This document shows, piece after piece, positions 12,401 to 23,742 of a stretch of DNA of 64,000 nucleotides (position 1 is the stretch's first letter; the number at the start of each line of letters is the position of its first letter). This stretch comes from Brasenia schreberi (Eukaryota; Streptophyta; Magnoliopsida; Nymphaeales; Cabombaceae). Made by a program: the position numbers and the translations under genes. Location of the stretch: positions 5,927,501 to 5,991,500 of the forward strand of contig JAYKKT010000059.1 of the NCBI GenBank assembly GCA_036023115.1, written 5' to 3'. Below the pieces are notes generated by a model. The model worked only from the letters and a program-made list of their open reading frames with translations, made no database searches and was not told the DNA's origin.

Positions 12401-15400
12401 GGCAATAATTTCTAGAGTTAACTAAAAATAGAAGAAACAGAAAGTTAAATCAAATTTTAGAAACAGTATTCAGGAATACATTTTGGAATGCATGTGTTAG
12501 ACTATTGAGGATTATATGTCCTTTAATGAAGGTTTTGAGATTGGCTGATAGTGAGGAGAAACCATCTATGAGCTATCTTTATGCATGGATAGGGCAAAAA
12601 AAGCCATTAAAACTAATTTCAATGGAAGAAAAAGGGATTATGTGCCCGTGTGAAACATTATAAATAATAGATGGAACAAACAATTGCATGAGCCTATTCA
12701 TGCAGCAATATATTACCTAAACCCAACATTCATATACTCAGCAAGCTTTAAAATGGACGGTGAGGTTAATCGAGGCATCATTGAATGTATAGACACATTA
12801 GTCCCTCACGAGAGTAGAGCATATACTATACATCAAGAGATGAGATCTATGATAATGCTCTTCACTTATGGGTTTGCCTGTAGCAATCTGCAACTGCACT
12901 AATATATACCAGGTAAATTGTTTGTCTTCGTATTTAAGTTTCTTAAATCTTATATTTATTATGGATTCAGTCCCCGATGTTTGTCTTTTTCTACAGATGT
13001 TTGGTAGAATAGGTTTGGAAGTGATTGCCCAAACCGTGGAGATTTTGGAGTAAGAGTTCTGAACCAAACATGTATTGCAATGGGTTATGAAAGGAATTGG
13101 AGTGTCCACATCCAAACAAAAAAGCGCACCAAGTTGGAATATAGACAGCTCAATGACTTAGTTTTTATCCGTTGTAACATGCGGCTCCAACAGAGGTAAT
13201 CTTGTATTAGTTACTACTTAAAGATTCAATTCAATATTTTGTTTGACTTCAATTGTTAATGTTATTTAGTATTTATTAATTAGTTTTCTTTCTTTCTTGT
13301 AGGCAATTAAAAAAGTTAAATAGAGAAGAAAACTAATTTGATCCTAACTGACTGAAGAAGACATTGCATTGATTAATTTGGAAGGAGCGCAACAACATCA
13401 CGAAGGGGATGAAGATTTTGATTTTGAAGCAGAAGGTGGTGAGGATCTTCAACAAGGAAAAGATAAAGATTATTTAGTTGATGATCCTAATTACAATGTG
13501 TAAATGTAAATGTATTTCATTTTTTGCTTCAAAATATGTAATTCCTTTTCAATTGTTGAATGATGAATATATACTAAACTTTTGCATTATATTAATTATT
13601 TCTAATTATCAGATTTTTTCCTATTTTTCTGATTTTTTATATTTTTACCAATTTTTTAATATTAAATTATGATATACTATAACATGATATGATATTGTAT
13701 CATGAACCAAAACGATACACGATATGATACGCGTCGAACAACACTGATCTTATTATCACATCAAATACTTGATGCACCTCTCCATTTTAACTATACATGC
13801 AAAATAATAAGGTGCCATGTACACAGCAAAGGAACTTGCTTATAGTTCAGCGGCCTTCAGCCAGCACTTTTCACAAGCTTTATGCATTTAGGCTCACAGA
13901 GGCACTTATTTTCGCATTAGCCATACCGAATTTACCCATTAAAACTGAAATACATAGGCATTTGAATCTCTGTTGTTATCACTTATGAATCATCTTTCGT
14001 CATTTCTTTTGAGAAAGATCAATTCCAAATTCTTTTCCTATTAGTTGTTTTGCTTTTTTCAGAAGTTGGTTATGTAGATAAAGCTTTCTTTTTGTTCATC
14101 ACTGAACCACGAATTAAACCACAAATACATGTGAGTGAAACAAATTGCAAAATTTAAGAGAAGGTAACACTATTAGATAATTTAGTTCAATCAATGGCAT
14201 TGGTCATGTCTCAGATGAAATTTGGGTTATCCAAAAAAAGGATTAATGATGATAATAACTCCAGCAGTGAGCAGGTTTGTCAATAACATACTAAAAGGTC
14301 GATGAAATTTATAAACTCCTCCGGGAACAAATAGGTAAAACAACATGACTGTCAATAACAGTACGGTCTTGAAGTGAAATCGGTAAGTTTGGGTAGACAT
14401 GAAGATCATGAACCCATATTTCCTGCCTCCACCAAGAAGCAAGGCCCTAACACAATGGTGAGGATATGAGTGGTCTGAACCCAACTAAGAACCAGGGACC
14501 ATTAACCCATGAATTTTTATGTGCTTTTGATAAGAAGCAATTTAAACACTTTCTAGCTTAATTTGAATTTCACAATGCCAGATCGGAACTCCGCCCATGT
14601 AAGGGATCACCCTTGTATTGCCGGTCCCAAGCCCGGATAAAGGAGGAAGGTTGTGTTAGGCTTTCGACAGCCACCATAAAACTTCGTCGGATTTTATAAC
14701 ATGGATTACAAAAATTATGAGCATTGTTTTGGGGCGTCCCCGCCTAACAACGTGGTGCAGAGCCCGAATGCATTAATAAGTAAGCAAGGGCCACTACATT
14801 TTCGCCCGAATGTAGTGAATCAATTGTAGAGAGGGTTCCCACATCATCAACGAGTGTGGGTAAAGAAGTTAGTCCTGCTACATTGCCGCCCGAATGTAGT
14901 GAATAATTTTCAAAGAGGGTCTCCGTATTTTGAATATGGACGGATGCCGGGGGTAAGGAAGTTAATCCTAAATAATAAGATTCGTATTGGTTCTTGGAAT
15001 ATCGGAATATTATCCGATAAGCTAATGGAGGTGGTAGATACTATGATTCGAAGAAATATTCATATTCTATGTTTACAAGAGACAAAAAGGGTTGGAGAAA
15101 AAGCAAAGGAGATAGAGGATAAAGGTTTTAAATTATGGTACTCATGTAAAGAAAATGCTCAAAATGGAATTGGTATTATCATAAATAAAGATTTAAAGGA
15201 TAGTGTAATAGACATACAAAGATATGGTGACGGAATCATGACGTTGAAATTAGTGTTAGGAGGAGAGGTTTTGAATATAGTTTGTGCTTACACACCGCAA
15301 TTAGGACTACAAGATAGTATAAAGACAACTTTTTGAGAAGAGTTAGATAAGGTGATTCAAAAGATTCCACAAAGGGAGATGATTTGTTTAGGAGGAGACT

Positions 15401-18400
15401 TAAATGTACATGTCGGTAAAGAGGCATTAGGATATCAAGGGTTTCATGGAAACTTTGGTTTTGGGGATATAAATGAGGAAGGTAGGGAGATTTTAAATTT
15501 TGCTATGGCATTTGATCTCTTTATAGTCAATACAATCTTCAAAAAATGAGATGAACATTTAATTACTTATAAGAGTGACTTATCACAAACACAAATTGAT
15601 TACTTTATTTGTAGAAAAAAAAGATAGAGCGTGTTGTAAAGATTGCAAGGTAATTCCAGGAGAAAGCTTAACCACCCAACATCGACTTTTAGTTATGGAT
15701 TTACAAATAAAAAAAATGGACAAAGAAGAAAAGAGTGCACCGAGCTATTCGAACTAAATGGTGGAACCTCAAAAGCGAGAAAGAAGATATATTTAAACAA
15801 AAAGTCCTTCAAGGAGATGTTTGGAATTATGTTGGTACACCCAGTGATATGTGGAACAATATGGCTATACATATTAGGAAAGTGGCGAAAGATGTCTTAG
15901 GTGTATCTAAGGGAGGTGTACCGGCACAAAAAGAAGCTTGGTGGTGGAGTGAAGTAGTGCAAAATAAAATCAAGGCTGAGAGGACATGTTACAAATTACA
16001 TTATGCTAAGAAAACTAGTGAAACTTTAGAGGCTTATAAGAAAGCAAAGAAGAAAGCGAAAAAGGCGGTCTGTGAAGCAAAAGCTAAAATTTGGGAGGAT
16101 TTATATAAAAAACTCAACTCAAAAGAAGGTAAAAGAGATATTTTTAGGATAGCTAGGGCTAGAAATAAGAAAACTAAAGATCTTAATTATGTTAGATGCA
16201 TCAAGGACGAGGACGAAAAAAATCTAGTGGCAAATGATGATATAAGAAATAGATGGAAAAACTATTTTTATAAGCTTTTTAATGAAAATAAATATGTTAG
16301 TATTAGCTTAGGAGAGTTAGCCAAATCAAAAAAGTATATAAACCACAATTTCTACCGACGTATTCAAAAGAATGAAGTCAAAGAGGCTCTTAAACATATG
16401 AAGGGTGGTAAATGAGTAAGACCAAATAATATTCCTATAGAAGTTTGGAAAATACTAGGAGAAATATTCCACTTGGCTCATAAGACTATTTAATAAAATA
16501 TGGAAAAACCAAAAGATGCTCGAAGAATGGAGAGCAAGTACACTTATACCCATATATAAGAACAAGGGAGACATTCAAAATTGTGCAAATTATCGAGGTA
16601 TCAAGTTAATGAGCCATATTATGAAATTGTGGGAAAGAATTATTGAATGTAGGTTAAGACAATATCAAGTACAACAGAGAACCAATTTGGATTTATGCCA
16701 GGCAAATCTACTGTTGAAGCGATTCACCTTTTGAGACGTCTTATGGAACATTTTAGAGCAAAAAAGAAAGACCTTCACATGATATTTATTGATCTAGAAA
16801 AAGCTTATGATAGAGTACCGAGGGAGGTTCTTTGGAGAACTTTGGAAAAAAGAGGTATCCCATTGACATACATTAACCTTATAAAAGACATGTATGATTG
16901 TGCAAAAACATGTGTGAGGACTCATGAAGGAATGAGAGACTTCTTTGAAGTTAATATTGGGTTACATCAACGATCAACTTTAAGTCCATACTTATTTATA
17001 ATGGTGATTGATGAGTTAACAAAACATATTCAAGATGAAGTACCTTGGTGTATGTTATTTGCAGATGACATTGTATTAGTGGAGGAGTCTAAGGAAAAAG
17101 TTAATAGAAAATTAGAACTACGGAGAGAAACATTAGAAAGCAAAGGCCTTCGACTTAGCAAAACAAAGACAGAATATATGGAATGTAAGTTTGATCATTT
17201 GGTTACCTCAGAGGACATAGAAATTAAAATTGGCACACAATGCGTCCCCCAAAAGGAAAGTTTTAAATACACGCATAGAATTAATGCTGGTTGGTTAAAA
17301 TGGAGAGAAGCATTAGGTAGTCTTTGTAATAAGAAGATACCATTAAAGTTAAAAGGTAAATATTATAGAGCAGCAATTAGGCCTGCCATGTTTTATTGTT
17401 CAAAGTGTTGGGCAGTTAATCATCAACATGTACAAAAGATGTCGGTGACATAAATGAAGATATTGAGATGAAGATATTGAGATGGATGAGTGGTCATACA
17501 AGAAAAGACCGTATACAATATGAGGTTATTAAAAACAAATTATGAGTGGCACCAATAGAGGATAAAATGAGAGAATATCGTTTAAGATTGTTTAGACATA
17601 TAGAAAGAATATCAAAAGAAGAACCTCTAAGAAGGTATGAAAAACTAAATTTAGAAAGTATTAAAAGAGCTAGAGGACGACCACAAAAGTGTTGGAAAGA
17701 AACAATAAAGAATGATCTAGCTTATTGTGAGTTAACTGCTAACATGGCACACGATAGGGATCTGTGGAAACAAAGAATCCATGTAGCCGACCCCGTCTAG
17801 TATGGGAAAAGGTTTTGTTGTTGTTGTTGTTGAATGCCGGATAGGCAGATCGGTCTTGAAGGTCAAGAAGAAGCTGTCGCAACTTGCTTGCTTGACTTGA
17901 GAGTTGAGAATGGAGCAAACACTCATCACCACTTGTATGTGATGCAGACAATTTAAAAGGAATCCAGGCCTAGGAGTTTGAAGTTAGTATATAAAGTGTT
18001 CTTAGTTACATGTACAGAACAAGATTCAAAATTCTAGCTATGGGATCGACTTACAAACGTCAGTTCGATACCTGATGTGTGCATCTGGCTTTGGCCTCCC
18101 CATTGTACCTAAAACAAAAGTTCTAGTTTAGTTGTAACAATGGCTCCTCCTCAATGGGCTATTCTACTATTACTAATGTCTTTTCAAGCCACTCCTAGTT
18201 TTCAAATGCTTCATATATTGTTTGATTTATTGATATTATCTTCATTTGGCATCATTTTGTCATGAACCATTGAATCATAATTCTACCTTTACTTTTTTCT
18301 CCGATATGGCGCCAGTTTCGGCAGTTGGTACCAATCATTTACTAATTTTACTAAAACCACGCTCATTACAAAAACCCTTGAGAAAGAGAAGTCATTAAAC

Positions 18401-18875
18401 CAGAACCAAAAAGACCAAATTCGAGAAGAAGAAGGAAGATGAGAGGCGAAGAAAGAGGAACTCACTTGCCAGAGTGAATGATACTCCGAACGAAACCGAC
18501 AATCGGCACCGTATCCTCCAGAATTCGATCCTCCCAATCCAGCAAGTTCGGTCCACCACCCCTCCGTTGATCGGAGCCCTCGACCTCTTCGTCTTCGCCG
18601 GTGTCCAAATCCACAAGCTCAGGGAATCTACCCTTCTTGACGATATTTTCGGCATCGACGGAGGCAATGGAGGGCTTGCGCAGCAGAGCGGCGTCGTTGG
18701 TCTCGTTGCTGGTCTTTAGGGCCCGTGGTACCAAAGGGAAATCGGAAGATGGTGTGGGAGGAAAACGCAGTATCCGCAGAGGGGGTGGGGGAGAAGAGGC
18801 ATTTGGGGAAGCAGAGGGAGGGAAGATGAGGCCGCGGGAATGAAGAGCGTAAGCGGAGCTGCACAACGAAGCCAT
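9168..18875 (-). CDS. DCL: DCL-family (DUF3223) plastid protein, 3 exons
   Basis: Three exons on the minus strand, 18875-18466, 9717-9603 and 9356-9168, join in phase to about 237 codons. Exon 1 encodes a serine/proline-rich, acid-poor N-terminus typical of a chloroplast transit peptide, then an acidic linker and the block [20 protein letters not shown] (about residues 113-132). Exons 2 and 3 give the DCL domain: [59 protein letters not shown] and [14 protein letters not shown]. In this family DCL (defective chloroplasts and leaves) is needed for chloroplast development and plastid rRNA maturation; that role is inferred here from homology. Splice sites are AA|GTGAGT, CTGCAG|G, ACG|GTATGC and ATGCAG|ATT. 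Intron 1 is about 8.7 kb and holds a full-length LINE and a hAT element; intron 2 holds a 68-bp (TA)n tract. No frame break is seen, so the gene is probably functional if the long intron is spliced. Confidence 0.9.
9399..9466. repeat. (TA)n microsatellite in DCL intron 2
   Basis: About 34 TA units lie 43 bp upstream (in gene sense) of the exon 3 acceptor. Confidence 0.95.
10506..10942 (-). mobile_element. RTE-type LINE 3' fragment, interrupted by a hAT element
   Basis: The plus strand reads CAACAACAAGTAAGCCTTTC and then the reverse complement of the LINE 3' region (CCATACTAGATGGGGTCGGC). The fragment stops at ATCTTATT (10943-10950), where the hAT element is inserted, and resumes at 13755 for about 45 bp (ATCACATC ... 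CTCTCCATTTTAAC), matching the LINE piece near 3590-3630. This gives the order of events: the LINE first, the hAT later. It lies in intron 1 of the DCL gene. Confidence 0.75.
10951..13746 (+). mobile_element. hAT transposon with BED/DUF659-type transposase remains
   Basis: The element is bounded by a perfect 8-bp target duplication ATCTTATT (10943-10950 and 13747-13754) and short inverted ends TAGTGTTATT and AACAACACTG. The first and last 150 bp are packed with GATACGATAC-like subterminal repeats on both strands. Inside are exon-like blocks of a hAT transposase: a BED zinc-finger region ([20 protein letters not shown], 11470-11709), a DUF659 region ([20 protein letters not shown], 12040-12408), the helical block [18 protein letters not shown] near 12684, the dimerisation motif ERNWSV near 13090, and an acidic C-terminal tail near 13380-13500. 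Stops and frameshifts separate the blocks, and the middle of DUF659 is missing, so this copy is unlikely to encode active transposase. Confidence 0.88.
11470..13502 (+). pseudogene. Decayed hAT transposase gene
   Basis: Reading blocks at 11470-11709, 11722-11988, 12040-12408, about 12460-12900 and about 13050-13200 follow the order of a BED-finger/DUF659/hAT-dimerisation transposase. Frame changes occur near 11709, 12408, 12660 and 13050. The text between the DUF659 start ([12 protein letters not shown]) and the later helical region ([20 protein letters not shown]) is about 200 residues too short, so part of the catalytic core is missing. Even the first block carries its own stop at 11707. 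Confidence 0.75.
14587..17832 (+). mobile_element. RTE-type LINE, copy 2, full length but decayed
   Basis: The leader begins AACTCCGCCCATGTAAG at 14587 and the 3' end is a TTG-repeat tail at about 17812-17832. The likely target duplication is AATGCCAGATCGG (14574-14586) against AATGCCGGATAGGCAGATCGG (17833-17853), which carries an 8-bp insertion. The endonuclease region shows [22 protein letters not shown] and [11 protein letters not shown]. The reverse transcriptase region shows [35 protein letters not shown] (usual QGST changed to QRST) and the FADDIVL catalytic box. Stops and frameshifts at about 15336, 15549, 15620, 16415, 16500 and 17453 make it non-autonomous. It sits in intron 1 of the DCL gene, in the opposite orientation to that gene. 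Confidence 0.92.
18040..18118 (+). mobile_element. SINE 3' part in DCL intron 1
   Basis: TCAGTTCGATACCTGATGTG followed by CTGGCTTTGGCCTCCCCATT and an A-rich end matches the 3' half of the SINE copies at 25016 and 30252. The 5' half is missing or unrecognisable. Confidence 0.55.
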
Positions 18876-19139
18876 TTTCTTTGTAAGTCACTCCTTTCTT
18901 CACTCTTGATTTGGTGCTGGTTCAAATTCGGAGTTTGACACTCCTGATCCATCTCTGAGAGAGAGACTCGTCCTTCTTCTTCTCCTTTTCTTCTTTTCTT
19001 TACAACGATTCGTTCTTGTGTTTTGTTCTTCAAGGATTTTAATTTTAAACAAATTTATCTTTTCGTACCTTAATGATACAATACGAATGTCTACGTATGA
19101 GACTTTGATAGTTGTGTCCTGAGAATTAAAGTCTAAAAG

Positions 19140-19911
19140 CATGTTGTGCATATCAAAGCGTCCCATCCATGCCGAACCGAAACACTAATCTATGTGTCCA
19201 TGTGTTGTGTCGTGTCCATCAGCATATACCAACATGCAAGCGTTATCAACAAGGCGGGTTGGGGATGGATATATCAATACCAAGGCTCAACCCGAATCTT
19301 AACAGCTTCCGGTTCTATTTTACCTAATGGGTATGGGGCGGACATTGGACACAAACTGGTCATATATGTATTACATATATATACATATATCAATATGTGT
19401 ATGTATATGTACATAGAAAAAGGTATATGGTAGCACATTTAATGCTAGGACATCCTAATGAACCATGGATGATTGAAATTTGAAATTTAAAGTAAAAGTA
19501 AAATTATTCACGTTAATAAAGTGTACCAATAAAAGTACACATATACTTTTTAATTGTTAGCTTTAAATTTAAATCATTCATCATTAAACATTGACAGTTT
19601 GGATTTGTTAGCACTTAAGTTTACTACCATATATCAATTCATATATGCATATATATAAATTTATAAATAAATACATATATATATAGACAAATTAGTATAT
19701 GCACACTTAAATATTTTCAAAGATCTTAACCGATTACTCTTAAAAATCAATTGTTGAGATCTTTAAGCCAAAAAGCAATTTGATTCGAGTGTACACATGT
19801 AAAAAGTAGTTTTCCTTTTGAGATTTTGATTTTAATGTCAATTAAACATTTGAGATCCTTAATTATGTTTAAACATTTATTGATGTGCACATTGATTATC
19901 CTCTTCACACA

Positions 19912-19976
<65 letters not shown>

Positions 19977-22900
19977 AAGTATGTATAAACAAAGATATAT
20001 ATGCATATATGTATGAGCATCCTAAATGCATAATATCTCTTGATAACTTGATGATTCTATCTTTAAAATAAACAGTAGATATATAAACATCTCAATCGTT
20101 CGATCTTTAAAAGCAATGATAGAGTTTTGAATTACTTTATATTAAATATACATTAATGTAGAGTACAATGACAAATTTAATTTGGATCTCCACATATAAG
20201 TGTATATTAGTATATATATATATATAGGGAGTTCTAAATGCTTAGTGTTTTTTTATGCATAATCTTGTATAAATTTCTCTAATGTTTGATGTTTAAGATA
20301 AATGATGGAGAATTAAATTATTTTGTATTTGATATACATGACGCATTGAATGCAAAATACGTACTTTTAGTTCAAATCTCCAAGATTGAAAGATCAACAT
20401 GTTTATGCAAGATTATACACACAAAGATATTATGCATTTAGATCTCTTTATATAGAAAGAGAAAAAAAGAAAGGACTTAGTTTGTGCTCAATCCTCTTCA
20501 AACATCTCCACCTTTCAATCACAATGATCAATGAATTTCAAAAAGCAATGTAGTTTGCGTACTCAACGACACATTTTATTTGTTCATTTCAAATCTCCAT
20601 CATTAATAATCGTAATCAAATGTTGAAGATGCTTGAAGAGATTTGATCATGTATTGGATTTACTACACTATATCTTATTTATATATATAGGGAGTTTTAG
20701 CTGCATAATGCATTTTGGTACTTAAGCATGTGTAAACATTTTCACCTTTTGATCTTTGATATCGACCGTAAAGATTTGAATTACTTCATATTTAATGTAT
20801 TGCGTAAGTACACATGTACAACAATACGTCTGATTTAAATTTTCATAATTGATCTTAAAAATCGAATGGTAAGAATGTTAATACAAAATTACATACTAAA
20901 TACCATTATACAACTAAAACTCTCTCTCTCTCTCTCTCTCTCTATTCTCCCTGTTTGTGGAAGATCACAGCACCCTACGCCTCAGAGATTCAAACACGGG
21001 ATGTTGAAAACCGTGATAAGCACCAAACAATCATAAGAGTGGAAAGCTCATTTGGCGGATCGACAATTCCAGCCAATGGATTACGTTTTCGAGGCTGTAC
21101 CTTGCAAGTATGGTAATACGTTTTACTGCCTTCTTTATTTGAACATTGCTGATTAATATTTTTTGGTATTCAAAATAATAAAAAAATTGTTTCATTGCCA
21201 TGGACAGTTCATCGATAATAAACTACAACGCCGCCCTCAGGGCGGAGGGCGGTGGGAGCACCTGGTAGGGCTCTCGACTTCACCCGACTCAGGGTCTGAG
21301 TTCCATTCCTGGGGCATGCATAAACTAGAACAACCATGAGAGTTTTTTTGGACTTTAAGGAAGCAAAGTTAATTACGAATATTTAAAACTAAATAATATC
21401 TAGAATTTATTAAAAATAAATTCGATAAAGTTTTACGTTCATTCTCTGAAACTGAACATAACCTTCTTTCTTTGTCTGAGCTTAGAACCAATTATGCAAA
21501 GATGATTCCTTACATGAACACTAAATTGTGGATAATATTTTGCGAAGACGAAAAACTAACACCATTTTAATGGTAAATCCTAACCAACACAAATCGGAAC
21601 CGTGGTTTACATGTATCCTTACGAGTCAATACCAGATCTAGAATTTTTTTTAGGGTGAGACGAAGGGCTCCTCAAATGGTTTAGGGTAGGGCGAACCACG
21701 TATTAATGGTTAAGATGACCTTTGAAATTTCGGGTACAGATCATAAATCCAAAATTCCAAAGCCGTCAGGTATTATTTTCATTAACTTTAGCCGATTAAA
21801 AGGTAACCGAATATTGATTATACAAAAAAAAAAACAAATGAGATTTCAGGGTAATTCGTGTCGTGTTCGTGTTTTCCAAAATGAAAAGCCTTTCTTTGTA
21901 AACTATTTAAATGCACTTGTTTATGAAACTGCAACGTTAGCCATCTTGACTCGCTGAACATAATTTTAGTAAATCTTTTTGTAACTTTTTTCTTTTTTTT
22001 ACCAAAAAGATGATGTTTTAAACCTTTGAACTAAAAAGAGTGCCCTGGCACAAAAATGAACACCTGACCCGACCTTTATTGGATTACTACAGTTTGACCC
22101 GGACACGATCTGACATGCTAAACACCAACACCGACCTGTTTCTTTTCCGGGTCAAGCCATGAGATCAGACACGAAAACCTATCCCTAGTTAGAGCTACGT
22201 GGTTTTGGGTAAACGGTAACCGGCGTTTTTGAACTGCCGAACCCAAACCCGACAGTGCCCTTTTCAGTTTCGGTTCTTGATCGGTCCGATGGTTCTGTTT
22301 CAGTTTGGTACGGTTTCGTTTGAAGAAAGCATGAGGTGAGAATTTAGTACAGAGACCGAAATATGGCCAAGAACCACAAGTTTCCGGCTGCTGGTTCCGA
22401 TTTCGGTTCTCGTTTTGGTTTCCTTGATTCCTATTCCAGTCGGATTCGAAGGCGACGAGTTTGGCTTGATTCGCAGGGCCAGGTCCAAACGGGCCACCCC
22501 TACCCTGCTCATGGCTCTCCTTGTTATGGGTCAACTTAAAAAACTTCGGAACTCAATGTGACGAGTTCGATACTTGATGGTATGAGAATCTTATAAAGTA
22601 TCTATCTGATTACTCATTATATATGGAAATATTTTATATATAATCAACTCTTATATGGCTGAGAGAGAGAACCATCTGTTACTCCGGGATCCTCTCATTA
22701 ACGAACAAAATGATAGGGAACGAGATACGTGCCCATTTTGATGCCTGTTTTAATGTTTGGTTAGTCTTTATAATCATTATAATTAAAACATATCCGGTTC
22801 TAGTTCGAAACGTAGAATCATAACCGAACCAGTTTAAAAAGTCTGTTATGGAACCATCAATTCTATAAAAAATTATATTTTAACAAAAAAATTTAAGCCG

Positions 22901-23290
22901 GTTTCGGTTATAAAAATGTGAAGCCGAAATCAAACTCGGACCGAGTGAGTCCCGGTTTCACAGGTTCTAGTTGGTTCCTAACCCGATCCAGTTTCGGGTG
23001 AAGCCGTTGGGCCGATTAAGAACCGGTCATGTTTAATTATAGCAGCTGCTTGCGTTTGTGTAAACATGTCCAGTTCTGGTTATTCTGAAACCTGAAATCG
23101 TAACTAAATAGATCAAAGACCGGTTAGAACCAGTATTTTTATAAAAAATTTGAAATTTAAACAAATGTAAAAAGATAAAATCGGAACTAAACTGGGTGTT
23201 CTCTGATTCCTGATCCGGTTCAATTCCGGTTGGAACCACCAGGGCCATGTCGTTTCTGGTCATGAAATCAAAGCATTTTCAATCTTTTAC
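19140..23290. other. Intergenic region between DCL and the DUF1685 gene
   Basis: AT-rich DNA with (TA)n runs at about 19914-19969 and 20212-20226 and a (CT)n run at 20922-20943. Between about 19440 and 20900 several loosely similar phrases recur (GCATAATGC / TGTATAAACATTT, CAATCATTTGATCTTTAA types), like a decayed dispersed repeat; similar phrases return at 32700-33400. GGTTC-rich tracts occupy 22200-23240. No gene was recognised. Confidence 0.45.
19914..19969. repeat. (TA)n microsatellite
   Basis: About 28 TA units. Confidence 0.9.
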
Positions 23291-23742
23291 GCATCCGCCT
23301 TCGTGTGTGAAAGGTCGAATTTGGGCACCAAGACGGGCACTTTGTTTTGCCCCCCGTTTTACAAGACTTCTTCATCATCGTGCCCAATTAGACGCCTATT
23401 CGTTTTGAAACAGCTTACCGCGAATCTACATGAGCGTGGCCTCGTTTCCTTCCCAGAATTGACCAGAGAGAGGGGGAGGGAGGTTCGGCTATTTAGGGGT
23501 TGCCAGAAGAGAAAGGTGAAGGAGGAGAGCGCGAAAGGGTTCAGCCAGGGAGAACCGCTCTCTAACGAGCCCCACCTGGGGCCTCGGGCTTCTTCTTTTC
23601 CTCGATTCCATCTTCTTTCGTTATTCATCTTATTCTCATTCTTTGGCCTTCTTACCACTCATTCCTTTTCCTTCATTACCAACAAAAACCACCCACAAAG
23701 AGAAAACCCGCAAAAGAAAAGCCTTCAGGTTTCGATTTCTTA

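Noticed and set aside
18474..18843. Plus-strand frames over DCL exon 1
   Set aside because: The minus-strand frame has a transit peptide, the conserved DWEDRILED block and in-phase splice joins, so these are shadows.
21241..21330. Possible tRNA gene
   Set aside because: Box-like stretches exist, but the cloverleaf cannot be formed and the text resembles the SINE family instead.
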